A stretch of 18,634 bases of DNA from CAZDAM01 sp964503595 (GTDB taxonomy: Bacteria > Muiribacteriota > UBA6191), in contig CAZDAM010000069.1 in the NCBI GenBank assembly GCA_964503595.1, positions 1 through 18,634 on the forward strand, given 5' to 3'. Both the position numbers and the translations under genes were made by a program. The notes below the pieces were generated by a model. The model saw only the letters and a program-made list of their open reading frames with translations. It ran no database searches and was not told the DNA's origin. This document shows positions 6,376 through 14,358 of this stretch, in pieces; position 1 is the first letter of the stretch; each line of letters opens with the position of its first letter.

Positions 6376-8844
6376 ATGCTAAGCCCGCCCAGGCGCCACA
6401 AGCCTTCTTTGACGGGCCGTCTCCGACTTGTCTTTGGCATTATGGAAGCGGCCCTTGCCGTATTTCTGATAGCTGCTATCTGGTATGCCTGGCAGGTCGA
6501 TCTGCAAACCCGCCAGTTCAATGCCTGGGAAAAGCATAGTCAGGCGGTTTTACAGCTGGAGGAGTTTACCCGTGCCCAGACGGCAAGGATTCTGGATGAG
6601 CTCAACGGCTTTTTGCATGTGCCGGAAAGAGAACCAGCAGAAAATTCCTTGGATCTGGATCAGAAAAGCCTGGATCTTATGAAGGCCTGGCTGACGCCCC
6701 AGGAAATGCAGAGGATTTCCCAGGGCAGAATGCCGCCTGTTCTAGGGGTGGCGGATTATCGGCTGACAATTTCTGACTGGAAGCGGATTTCGGAGTTTCT
6801 CCACAGGATTTTTGAAACCAGTGAAAAGATTCCGAATCTGAGCGAACAGGCTTATCAGGAAATTCAGTTGCTCCGGGATCAGAAAGTTCCTTTGATGATT
6901 GACGGAACCAGACAGGTCGTCAGTGTCAGCGGCCGTGACTGGCACCGTCTGGATCCCCTGGATGGCAAACTGGATGGTAAACTGGTTTTGCCTGCTTTTC
7001 AGGAGGAACTGAATCCGACGATATTTGATTTCAGGCAGGAAGGCTATGAAAGGGTCCGTGAGCCTCTTATCGGTCAGTCGAACAGGGTCGAAGAACTTGA
7101 ACGACCGGCTGTCTGGATCATGTGTTACGTCAGCCGCATGAGTACCCGCCTCGGGGTTTCTCATCATGCCCATGCGGATTTTGTCCTGAGCCTGTTCGGT
7201 TCCTCTCCCTTAAAAACCAGAAATCAGGTGATTCATACCCGCACGGGTAAAATCAGAATGGCCTATCAGTGGGAGTTTTTCCCCCGGCACTTTGGGGAAA
7301 TCCCGGAGGAGGATCATCCAGAAGTAGCCCTCTATCCCCAGAAAACAAAGGTGGCCTGGCTCAATGAAACACGTTTGCAGCGTTCTCTTGTGCCTAAGGC
7401 CCTGAAAGAGCTTTCTGAAGATCTGAGCTTTAGAATTGTGTTTCCGGATGGGGAGGAGCTTGGGACCGGTTCTGGCTGGGAGCGTCTGAATCTTGGGGCA
7501 CAGGAGTCGGATCGGGCGGAGATCGGGGAAGGGTTTGGAGCCTGGTGGATTTCCCGAAGCCATTCAGAATGGCTCGATGGAGCGACGATCCATGTAGGAG
7601 AGCCGGTGATTTTTTCCCGGCAGGAATCATTGGTCTGGCTGATTTTGTGGCTGGTTCTTCTGGGGGTCGGTTTGTCGCTTTCCCATCGGATGAAGAGAAA
7701 GGTACTGGAATTTCTTGAAGCTTCGATTTCCTACACTCTGCGCTTCCTTCTGGCTTCGGGAAGTGACAAGCGTGCGGGGCTTGGAGGACTGGTAACACGT
7801 CAGGATGCCCGTGAGCTGAAGGAGCTTCGGGAGTCCATGCAGGCTTTCACCAGAGAAGCAGGGTTAGTAGAGCAGAATCTTCAGTTTGATCTGAGACTTC
7901 AGCGCATCATTGCGGAACCAAGACAGAGCCTTGAGTGGTATCTGGAGGAAATCTGGTATGCCGCTCATGCGGTGGATGAAACTCTTGGCTTTGAACGCAT
8001 GTTCAGAGATTTTCGGCATGCCAATCTCCTGATTGAAATTGGTGGAGTCATTCGTGGGGGAGTCCGGCTTCCCGAAAACACGGCCCGACCGGGATCCCTG
8101 AGGGTTTTGAAGTCACGGCTTCTGGAACTTGGCAACCGGATCAGCCTGCAGGAAAAGCATGAGTATGGGGTTTCAACAAGGGCCGAACTGGATCTGGGCC
8201 GCAAAATGCGTCAGGGTTTGCAGAAGGGAGGAGAAGTTTTCCAGACCCGGGAGTTTCAGGTGGAGTATGCCCAGATGCCGGGAGAGCTTCCGGGCGGAGA
8301 TTTTGCCATTGCCATCAAGGATGAAGGTTCATTTCTGGCCGGTACCGGAACGATTCTGGGAAGAGGCATGGGGGCAGCCATGCTGGCCTCTTCGATTTCG
8401 GTGTTTCTTCAGACCCTCTGGCATAAGGGCATGGGGCTTGAAGATGTCTGTGAAAGCCTGATTCGTGAACTTGAAGAGCTTTCAACCCAGGAAACCTGGC
8501 TGAGTCTGGCCCTGGTTCTGTGTCACTCTCATCAGGAACTGGAATATATCAGCTTCGGGCACTGGCCTTTTCTTGTGGAAAACGGGACGAAGGAAGAGTT
8601 GATGGAGGCTTGCGGACCTCCTCTGGGTCCTGGAAGCAGGGTTCCTCAAATCCGAAAAATTCCGGTAAAAAGAGAGAATACCAGGATTCTGATGATGTCG
8701 GGGTCCTGGATGGAACATGGCGGAGGTCAAAGCAGGGAAAGCTGTCTGGCGGTTCTGAAAATGCTGGCTCCGGATCAGATGGAAGAAGAAAATGGCCCGA
8801 AACGCTCTCATGCTCATGTCAGAATCACGCGAAAGGTGGGTTAG
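6376..8844 (+). CDS. Membrane receptor with degenerate SpoIIE/PP2C domain (predicted pseudophosphatase)
   Basis: An 822-residue protein. TM1 is at about residues 22-42 (MEAALAVFLIAAIWYAW). An extracytoplasmic domain of about 370 residues follows, in no family I recognise, then TM2 at about 418-437 (LVWLILWLVLLGVGLSL), a helical linker and a C-terminal SpoIIE-like domain (about 600-820). The fold landmarks are present: GELPGGDF (D642), GRGMGAAML (662-670) and SFGHWP (726-731). The active-site aspartates are not. Where active enzymes have ADVSGKG, this has AGTGTILGRG; where they have YTDG, it has MSGSW; the final DDxTLLVV is replaced by SHAHVRIT. It probably lacks Mn-dependent phosphatase activity and acts as a sensor or binding partner. 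Its stop shares one base with the GTG of the next gene. No Shine-Dalgarno sequence precedes ATG 6376; TAGCAT ends 6 nt upstream of it. Confidence 0.85.
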   Translation: MLSPPRRHKPSLTGRLRLVFGIMEAALAVFLIAAIWYAWQVDLQTRQFNAWEKHSQAVLQLEEFTRAQTARILDELNGFLHVPEREPAENSLDLDQKSLDLMKAWLTPQEMQRISQGRMPPVLGVADYRLTISDWKRISEFLHRIFETSEKIPNLSEQAYQEIQLLRDQKVPLMIDGTRQVVSVSGRDWHRLDPLDGKLDGKLVLPAFQEELNPTIFDFRQEGYERVREPLIGQSNRVEELERPAVWIMCYVSRMSTRLGVSHHAHADFVLSLFGSSPLKTRNQVIHTRTGKIRMAYQWEFFPRHFGEIPEEDHPEVALYPQKTKVAWLNETRLQRSLVPKALKELSEDLSFRIVFPDGEELGTGSGWERLNLGAQESDRAEIGEGFGAWWISRSHSEWLDGATIHVGEPVIFSRQESLVWLILWLVLLGVGLSLSHRMKRKVLEFLEASISYTLRFLLASGSDKRAGLGGLVTRQDARELKELRESMQAFTREAGLVEQNLQFDLRLQRIIAEPRQSLEWYLEEIWYAAHAVDETLGFERMFRDFRHANLLIEIGGVIRGGVRLPENTARPGSLRVLKSRLLELGNRISLQEKHEYGVSTRAELDLGRKMRQGLQKGGEVFQTREFQVEYAQMPGELPGGDFAIAIKDEGSFLAGTGTILGRGMGAAMLASSISVFLQTLWHKGMGLEDVCESLIRELEELSTQETWLSLALVLCHSHQELEYISFGHWPFLVENGTKEELMEACGPPLGPGSRVPQIRKIPVKRENTRILMMSGSWMEHGGGQSRESCLAVLKMLAPDQMEEENGPKRSHAHVRITRKVG
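6958..6981 (+). repeat. Two tandem 12-bp units inside the receptor gene
   Basis: CTGGATGGCAAA is followed directly by CTGGATGGTAAA, differing at one base and giving LDGKLDGK in the extracytoplasmic domain. It is an in-frame micro-duplication with no effect on the reading frame. Confidence 0.7.
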
Positions 8845-11171
8845 TGAAGACTCCCAGTCTTTCGATTCGAATCTTAAGTGCGGCTTTCTATGCCATGTTT
8901 CCAGGTCTCATTCTGGGGGCTCTGATTCTGGCCGTCATGGCTTTCAGTGGGATGAAAATCGGGGAGGAACGCTATCTTTCGGAAGTGGTGGAAACGGTTT
9001 CATCACTGGAAAACCGTCAGAAGGGACAGGTGCGTAATTACGACATATTAAGCAGAGAGCTCATCCGTAAAATGGGAGAGACCCTCACCCGCCGTCTGCG
9101 CTACTCGGATGAAATACCTGAGACCCTGGATCTTCAGGAGTTTCAGGATGCATTCAGTCACTCTTCCCGACAGGCTTCCCTGCTTCCTATTCGAAAAGCC
9201 CGACAGGAGCTGGAAACTTCGCTTCCCGAATTGGATCGGGAGATTATTGGGGTACAGGTTTTCAATTATGAGGCTCCCCTGAAATGGTTTTATGGTGGGA
9301 GAAACCCTCATTACAACCTGATCTACGAACTGGTGCAGCCCGTGGACCCGGAAGGGGTCCCTGGTTTTGCCTCTTTCGTTCTGCGTGATATTTCTGTGAT
9401 GCTTCTAAATTATGTTCATATGCCGGAAGCGAAGCTGATTCGTGAAACTCTGAAGACTTCCTTTGATTTTGATCCCAATAGGGATGAAGGCAAGCCTCTT
9501 TCGATTCGTTTTTATTCGGAATCCCTGCGATTCCTGTTTTATCGGGTGGGATTGGATCCGGTGATGAGCAAGGCTCAGCAGACAATGTTTTTTCCTGAGG
9601 GCAAGGCGAAAAATGAGCTGGCGGCTTCGGCTCTGGTCATGATGGTGTTACGGGAGGGGGAGTGGGCCCGGCGCAGATTTCGCAGCGCCATCAGCGCTTC
9701 AGGGGGACATCTTCTGCCCCTTCTGGAAGATGCAAAGAGCCTGAAGGTTCCTGCCGGATTTGAGTCCTTTTCTCCTCAGGAGATTCAGAGACTTATGCTT
9801 GGTGAAAAGCTTTTGAAGCACTGTGAAGGACCTGATGGCCAGGTCTGGCTGGTGGCCGCATTTCAGGATAACTATCTGCGGGAAAATGTCTGGTGGTTTG
9901 CCCGGCCACTGGATGAAGTCCGTCTTTTTGAACTGAGAAGGCCGCTCAGCCTGATTCTGATTGCCTTTGGCCTCCTGATGGCCCTTTTTCTCTTCTTGGG
10001 ACAGCTTTCTCTCAATCTTTCCTCTCCTCTGAGCCGTCTGGCACATCATATTGCCTATCAGGCACGTACCCTGCAGAGTGCCAGCTATGAATCTCTGGAA
10101 CGTCTGGATCTCAGAGGCTCCTTTCTGGAGACCCAGATTATGCAGAAGCAGCTTTTCATAGCTCTGGAAAAAGCACAGAAACGACTGGATCTGATGCGCC
10201 TTCTGGGGGATCTGCGCAGTGCATCCGCTGTTTTGGATGGGCATACTTTTGAATCCGAAGCCAGAAGGATCTACGCCCGGGCTTTTGGTCCTCTTGCCGA
10301 TTTGCCGGAGGCGGAAAGTTTTAGGTCCAGGGATACCGAAAGGCTGGCTTTTGATGAAGAAATCCTCTGGCACCGGCAGAGGAGCGGTCTGGAGCAGGAG
10401 TATGCCCGAAATGTAGCAGAAGAGAGGGAACTGACTCTGGCCCAGAGCGTCCAGAACAGTCTTTTGCCAAAAAATCCGGCAGCTCCCAAAGGCTTTGAGG
10501 CAGAAGCGTTGTTTGAACCTGCCCGTTATCTGGGAGGAGATTTCTACGACAGTTTTACCGTGAAGGATGTCACCTGGCAGCTTGTGGCAGATGTTTCCGG
10601 CAAAGGTCTGGCGGCAGCCCTTTACGGGTCCTTGGCCAAGGCTGCGATCCGGGCCCTGGCTTTTCGGGGGCTGGGACCGGAAGAGATACTGGCTGAAGCT
10701 AACCGGATTTTGTGTGAGCGCGGAGAAGAGGATTTTTTCTGTACTCTGTTCATTGTCCGGCTTGAAGCAGATGGAGCCATGCAATGGGCGTCAGCCGGGC
10801 ATAACCGCATGCTTCTGAAAACCCGCAGCAATGAACTGGTGGAACTGAATGGCAAAGGCCTGCCGCTTGGTATTTTCCCAAAAGGCGAGTGGATCGGAGG
10901 CCGCCGCCGGATCCTTGAGGGGGAAAGCCTGATTCTCTATACCGACGGGATTCCGGAAGCTGAAAATCTGCAGAAGGAGCTTTACGGTTTTGCTCGCTTC
11001 TTTAAGGAAATCGAGATTCTACCCCAGGGGGCTGAACCTTCGGTCCGGCATCTTCTGGAAAAGGTAAAATCCTTTGTGGGGGGGGCTGCCCATTCCGATG
11101 ACTGGACCCTTCTGGTTGTTCATCGTCGGGCAGGTTTTAAAGAAACCGGCATTGACTCAGAAACAGTCTGA
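8844..11171 (+). CDS. Membrane receptor with intact SpoIIE/RsbU-type PP2C phosphatase domain
   Basis: A 775-residue serine/threonine phosphatase receptor. The GTG start at 8844 overlaps the upstream TAG by one base and has AAAGGTGG as ribosome binding site. The open frame runs further upstream, but that stretch is the shadow of the preceding gene. TM1 is at about residues 9-30 (MFPGLILGALILAVMAF). An extracytoplasmic domain of about 335 residues without a recognised family follows, then TM2 at about 367-390 (LSLILIAFGLLMALFLFLG), a helical, probably coiled-coil linker, and the SpoIIE domain (about 530-770). All catalytic motifs are intact: GGDFYD (D566, D569), ADVSGKG (D583), SAGHN (650-654), YTDGIPEA (D701) and SDDWTLLVV (D752, D753). 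The family usually dephosphorylates an anti-sigma-antagonist (STAS protein), but no STAS or anti-sigma kinase gene lies in the window. The 3' end overlaps the convergent ABC ATPase gene by 35 bp. Confidence 0.9.
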   Translation: MKTPSLSIRILSAAFYAMFPGLILGALILAVMAFSGMKIGEERYLSEVVETVSSLENRQKGQVRNYDILSRELIRKMGETLTRRLRYSDEIPETLDLQEFQDAFSHSSRQASLLPIRKARQELETSLPELDREIIGVQVFNYEAPLKWFYGGRNPHYNLIYELVQPVDPEGVPGFASFVLRDISVMLLNYVHMPEAKLIRETLKTSFDFDPNRDEGKPLSIRFYSESLRFLFYRVGLDPVMSKAQQTMFFPEGKAKNELAASALVMMVLREGEWARRRFRSAISASGGHLLPLLEDAKSLKVPAGFESFSPQEIQRLMLGEKLLKHCEGPDGQVWLVAAFQDNYLRENVWWFARPLDEVRLFELRRPLSLILIAFGLLMALFLFLGQLSLNLSSPLSRLAHHIAYQARTLQSASYESLERLDLRGSFLETQIMQKQLFIALEKAQKRLDLMRLLGDLRSASAVLDGHTFESEARRIYARAFGPLADLPEAESFRSRDTERLAFDEEILWHRQRSGLEQEYARNVAEERELTLAQSVQNSLLPKNPAAPKGFEAEALFEPARYLGGDFYDSFTVKDVTWQLVADVSGKGLAAALYGSLAKAAIRALAFRGLGPEEILAEANRILCERGEEDFFCTLFIVRLEADGAMQWASAGHNRMLLKTRSNELVELNGKGLPLGIFPKGEWIGGRRRILEGESLILYTDGIPEAENLQKELYGFARFFKEIEILPQGAEPSVRHLLEKVKSFVGGAAHSDDWTLLVVHRRAGFKETGIDSETV

Positions 11172-11886
11172 AGCGATCGGATTTTGGATTGTTCAGGACC
11201 TCTTTGGATGGCCCGTCTTCCAGGATTTCTCCATCCTCAAGAAAGCAGATGCGATGGGCCACATCCCGGGCAAAGGCCAGATCATGCGTGACCAGAACCA
11301 TGGTCATTCCATCTAAAGCCAGTTCGGCCATCAGATCATTGATGCCGGCAATCATTTCAATATCCAGAGCTGAGGTGGGTTCATCGAGAAGAAGCATTTT
11401 TGGCTGCATGTTCAAGGCCCGGGCGATTGCGATTCTTTGTTTCTGGCCGCCACTGAGTTCATGGGGTTTGCAGCGGGCCCGGTCTTCCAGGCCGACCCGT
11501 TTCAGAAGTTGCATAGCCCGTTCGGTGGCTGTTTTGATGGATTCTCCCAGGACCTGGACCGGGCCTTCCAGAATGTTTTCAATGACATTCAGATGAGGGA
11601 AGAGATGAAAATGCTGAAAGACCATGCCCATGTTCTGACGATGGGAGTTGCGGCCAGACTCAGGCATGGTTTGCCAGGGAATTGGCTCACCTTCCCAGAT
11701 AAGATCTGCTTCATCCGGGATTTCCAGAAGATTCAGGCAGCGCAAAAGAGTGCTTTTTCCCGAGCCGCTGGGTCCGATCAGAGCCAGGACTTCATGAGCA
11801 TGGACCTTCAGTTTTACGTTTTTCAGAACCAGGCGTTCCCCGAACGATTTTTTGAGATTCTGGACTTCAAGTTCCACTGGTTTCAT
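11137..11886 (-). CDS. Polar amino acid ABC transporter, ATP-binding protein (GlnQ/HisP type)
   Basis: A 249-residue ABC ATPase with Walker A GPSGSGKST, the Q-loop FQHFHLFPHLNV, signature LSGGQKQRIAIARAL, Walker B MLLLDEPTSALD and the H-loop VLVTHD. The FQxFxLFPHxxVxxN and LSGGQxQRVAIARAL forms are characteristic of the polar amino acid uptake (PAAT) family. ATG 11886 overlaps the stop of the binding protein/permease gene by 4 bp (ATGA), which sets the start; the open frame continues upstream but there it shadows the permease gene. The length is normal for GlnQ. It powers uptake through the fused upstream protein as a cytoplasmic dimer. The 3' end lies inside the end of the convergent phosphatase gene, and no terminator is seen between them. 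Confidence 0.92.
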   Translation of the reverse strand: MKPVELEVQNLKKSFGERLVLKNVKLKVHAHEVLALIGPSGSGKSTLLRCLNLLEIPDEADLIWEGEPIPWQTMPESGRNSHRQNMGMVFQHFHLFPHLNVIENILEGPVQVLGESIKTATERAMQLLKRVGLEDRARCKPHELSGGQKQRIAIARALNMQPKMLLLDEPTSALDIEMIAGINDLMAELALDGMTMVLVTHDLAFARDVAHRICFLEDGEILEDGPSKEVLNNPKSDRFRLFLSQCRFL

Positions 11887-13355
11887 GCGTTTTTCTCCTC
11901 CAGTTGACGGATCAGCATCAGAAGAAGAGTGATCAGAATGAGATAGAGAAGGCCGGCCAGGAAGAAGGGCGTCATGGCCTCTCCGGTCTGAAAGACAATG
12001 GAACGGGCGGCATAGGTGAGTTCGACCAGGGTAATGGCTCCGACCAGAGAGGTATCCTTGATCAAAACGACCAGATTGTTGGCCAGAGAAGGCAGAACGG
12101 AACGAAAGGCCTGGGGAAGGATGATACGCTTGAGCATGAGCTGATGCGACATTCCCAGGGCCTTGGCAGCCTGCCATTGACCTTTGTCCACAGATTCAAT
12201 GCCCCCCCGTATGGTTTCGGCATTGTAGGCGGCGGTGTTGAAAATCAGGGCGATCAGGGCTGAACTGAAGGCTCCCATGATTTCAGAGCCAGCGATTTCA
12301 TTGACAAAGGTGGCCAATACGAAATAGCTCATGAAGAGCTGGACCAGAAGAGGGGTCCCCCGAATCAGGAAGGTATAGCCGGTACAAAGAGCCCGAAGGG
12401 CGGGATTTCGGGCAACTCCCATGACGCCGATCAGGGCTCCCAGGAGCAGGGAAAAGAAGGCAGTAATCAGGGTAAGTTTCAAAGTCAGGCCCAGACCTTC
12501 CAGAAGAAGAGGGAGCATGCTCTGGGCTCCGGTGGCAAACTCGGCCTTCTTCTGTCTGTTTTCCCTGGTTTGACCAAGGCTTGGAATCTGTTTGATATGT
12601 TCGGACCAGGAGGCCATCAAAGCCTTCAGATCGGGTGGAAAACCAACCCATTTTTCATAGATTTGGGCATAGGTACCATCGGAGATGATGGCAAGAAGTG
12701 CCTGGTTGACCTGGTGGACAAGCTTCTGGGAATCCAGGCGGGCTGAAATACCACAATGCTCTTCATAAAGAAGATCCCCAAAAGGGCGGATGCCGGTGTC
12801 CCCGGCCTTTTTGACGTAGAATCCCCCGACGATTCGATCCGAGACAAAGGCATCCAGTTTTCCGGTATTCATGGCCACCACGATTTCCGCTTCCGAGCCA
12901 AAGACCAGAATCCGGGCATTGGGAAACAGAGCGGGGTGCTTCTGAATATAGTGGGCATAGGTGGAGTCTTCCGTGACGCCAACTCTTAGATCCGAGAGGG
13001 ACTGAATTCCTTTGCGGACAAAAACCTGGGCTCCACTGACATAATAGGGCAGCGAAAAGTGCATGGTCTGAAGCCGGGCCTCAGTGATGGCCATGGAGCC
13101 ACAGATCAGATCGAACTTTTCGGCCTGTAGTCCGGCCTGAATCCCACTCCAGTCTGTCTGGACCAGTTCAGGTTCAAGCTTCATCCTCAGGGCGACTTCA
13201 CGGGCAATATCGGCATCAAAGCCGCTGAGCTGGCCATGAATATCCGTTGTCGAAAAGGGCTGAAAAGCCCCGGACATGGCCAGCCTCAGACTTTTAGCGG
13301 CTTCTGCCTGCCCAAGACCAAGGAAAAGCAGAAGCCCGAGAAGGCAGATTCTCAT
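11883..13355 (-). CDS. Polar amino acid ABC transporter, fused substrate-binding protein and permease
   Basis: A 490-residue fusion. A signal peptide or anchor (MRICLLGLLLFLGLGQAEAA) leads into a family 3 binding protein domain (about residues 22-245; SGFDADIAREVALRM, DLICGSMAITEARLQ, VGVTEDSTYAHYIQ). A permease of the HisM/GlnP type follows (about 275-485; TFLIRGTPLLVQLF and the EAA loop AAKALGMSHQLMLKRIILPQ). Fusing receptor to permease, as in lactococcal GlnP, places binding domains in fixed stoichiometry on the transporter. With a single permease gene, the channel is probably a homodimer carrying two receptor domains. The substrate is likely a polar amino acid; the exact one cannot be read. 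The start overlaps the upstream GNAT stop by 4 bp, and the end overlaps the ATPase start by 4 bp. Confidence 0.92.
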   Translation of the reverse strand: MRICLLGLLLFLGLGQAEAAKSLRLAMSGAFQPFSTTDIHGQLSGFDADIAREVALRMKLEPELVQTDWSGIQAGLQAEKFDLICGSMAITEARLQTMHFSLPYYVSGAQVFVRKGIQSLSDLRVGVTEDSTYAHYIQKHPALFPNARILVFGSEAEIVVAMNTGKLDAFVSDRIVGGFYVKKAGDTGIRPFGDLLYEEHCGISARLDSQKLVHQVNQALLAIISDGTYAQIYEKWVGFPPDLKALMASWSEHIKQIPSLGQTRENRQKKAEFATGAQSMLPLLLEGLGLTLKLTLITAFFSLLLGALIGVMGVARNPALRALCTGYTFLIRGTPLLVQLFMSYFVLATFVNEIAGSEIMGAFSSALIALIFNTAAYNAETIRGGIESVDKGQWQAAKALGMSHQLMLKRIILPQAFRSVLPSLANNLVVLIKDTSLVGAITLVELTYAARSIVFQTGEAMTPFFLAGLLYLILITLLLMLIRQLEEKNA

Positions 13356-13915
13356 GAAGGGAGCTCACTTTGAGCCTGACTGTGATAGTGAAGGATATCG
13401 GCCAGAGGCCTTAGATCGTAGCCATAAAGCTCAAACCCTTCCTCATAGTAGTCTTTCAGAAAGCCTTCATGGAAATTCAGAATTTCATCCCGGCTTTTAC
13501 ACAGTAGGCGAAAGCCGAATCTGAGATAGGCTTTGACGGCCCATTTTGCTTTGGGGTGAGAAATCAGGACCATCTGCCGGGCTCCACGACTCAGGGCTTC
13601 CTGGGCGGCGAAGGCCAGAAGCTGGCGGCCATAACCTTTTCCACACTGGCTGGCATCGACATAGCAGTAGCCGATGTAGGCAATTTCGCCAAAAACCTGG
13701 AGACTGACGGTGCCCACGGGCTTTTTCTTTTCTTCGATAATGAAGAAATCCCGCTTCAGCCAGTTTTCCTTCATCCATTTTTCATCCACATTGTGCTCAG
13801 ACATGTCTTCTTCTGACAGGAAGGGCTCATACCAGGAAGCGGAAGACCGCAGAAATTCTGCAATGACGGGCATGTCTTCAAAATGGGCTTCACGAACTTG
13901 ATTGGGTGATTCCAT
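13352..13915 (-). CDS. GNAT family N-acetyltransferase, first gene of the amino acid transporter operon
   Basis: A 187-residue acetyltransferase. ATG 13915 is chosen because GGAG lies 8 nt before it; an in-frame TTG at 13993 and an ATG at 13930 exist but have poorer sites. Motif A reads YVDASQCGKGYGRQLLAFAAQEAL (QxxGxG pattern), followed by MVLISHPKAKWAVKAYLRFGF with the expected (Y/F)xRxGF. This is a typical GNAT core; the C-terminal tail is unassigned. It overlaps the transporter gene by ATGA, so transport and acetylation are translationally coupled. That suggests the transported compound, or a toxic amino acid or analogue, may be acetylated inside the cell, but this is inference. The gene is expressed behind a long structured leader. 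Confidence 0.85.
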   Translation of the reverse strand: MESPNQVREAHFEDMPVIAEFLRSSASWYEPFLSEEDMSEHNVDEKWMKENWLKRDFFIIEEKKKPVGTVSLQVFGEIAYIGYCYVDASQCGKGYGRQLLAFAAQEALSRGARQMVLISHPKAKWAVKAYLRFGFRLLCKSRDEILNFHEGFLKDYYEEGFELYGYDLRPLADILHYHSQAQSELPS

Positions 13916-13998
13916 GACTGTTTCTCCCATCGACGGAAATACCGAAACATACGGAAGAGACTCCCGTTGCTGATTTTCCGGATTTTCGGTCAATTAAA

Positions 13999-14143
13999 GG
14001 GATGAAGGGGGGCCACCGAAGCAAAGCTTACCGGGGGTGGCGGCTTCATCCATCGAGCCCAGGGGTTGGTTCCTACCAGGTATTTTACGTGCTGCCCCCA
14101 AGCCCTTTGGGTTCAACACGGCACATGGCGAGGGCTCGAAATG
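13999..14143 (-). ncRNA. GC-rich structured leader RNA (candidate riboswitch or attenuator)
   Basis: Downstream of a perfect extended -10, the minus-strand transcript begins with an 85-nt domain closed by CGAGCCC (14138-14132) and GGGCTCG (14060-14054). Inside it are alternative pairings GUGC/GCAC or CGUG/CACG, a CCC-AAA-GGG hairpin (14103-14111) and UGGU-AGGA-ACCA, giving a three-way-junction-like shape. A second long hairpin follows at once: GGATGAAG (14051-14044) pairs with CTTCATCC (14007-14000), and inside it GCCACC with GGTGGC, then CTTTAATT, a weak T tract. The transcribed leader reaches about 230 nt before the GNAT start. I compared it from memory with SRP, 6S, tmRNA, RNase P and common riboswitches (TPP, SAM, cobalamin, lysine, glycine, glutamine, FMN, c-di-GMP, T-box) and found no match. 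An independent RNA on either strand cannot be excluded. Confidence 0.5.
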
Positions 14144-14149
14144 TGCTGC

Positions 14150-14158
14150 ATTATACCA
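14150..14158 (-). promoter_or_regulatory. Perfect extended -10 promoter of the GNAT-transporter operon
   Basis: On the minus strand the bases read TGGTATAAT, an ideal TGn plus TATAAT. Transcription should start near 14143, at the edge of the structured leader. No good -35 box is seen. The sequence ATGGTATA-T recurs in front of msrB. Confidence 0.65.
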
Positions 14159-14189
14159 TATCCGGACTCGAAGCTCCTGGTTGTATATT

Positions 14190-14262
14190 TTAAGTTACAG
14201 GAACTTTACCTTCCGCAATGAGATCCGGAAAATGTGTTTCAAGCCACTGTTCTTCGCTCATA
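14190..14262 (-). CDS. Possible 23-residue open frame or gene-end fragment
   Basis: ATG 14262 opens MSEEQWLETHFPDLIAEGK and ends in PVT at 14190. The frame is open upstream for another 26 or so codons without a start codon, and carries a similar short block (SEACFPDLF against LETHFPDLI). There is no ribosome binding site. It could be the tail of a lost gene or chance; I cannot tell which. Recorded because it occupies most of the gap between the transporter promoter and the phosphorylase-like gene. Confidence 0.2.
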
Positions 14263-14320
14263 CTGAAGCTGGAATGGTGAAATAAATCAGGAAAACAAGC
14301 CTCAGAATGATACGTATGAA

Positions 14321-14341
14321 GTCCCTCCGGAAGGGGTTTTT
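14321..14341 (+). terminator. Small hairpin with T tract just upstream of the phosphorylase-like gene
   Basis: CCCT (14323-14326) pairs with AGGG (14332-14335) over a CCGGA loop, followed by GTTTTT. It sits 18 bp before the next gene's ATG. It may be an upstream terminator or attenuator; the stem is short. Confidence 0.35.
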
Positions 14342-14358
14342 AAGGAGTTCGTGCTAGG

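Noticed and set aside
8520..8843. N-terminal extension of the second receptor to ATG 8520
   Set aside because: The stretch overlaps the first receptor's coding end and reads as low-complexity G/S/K. GTG 8844 has a ribosome binding site, and the signal-like TM1 starts right after it.
9699..10784. Minus-strand open frame of 361 codons
   Set aside because: Antisense shadow of the active phosphatase, rich in Q, K and P with no recognisable domain.
14000..14160. Housekeeping RNA (SRP, 6S, tmRNA or tRNA) in the structured region
   Set aside because: The SRP GGAA/GGAG loop motif, tmRNA ends, the tRNA T-arm pairing and a single long 6S rod are all absent on either strand. Only a covariance search could settle this.
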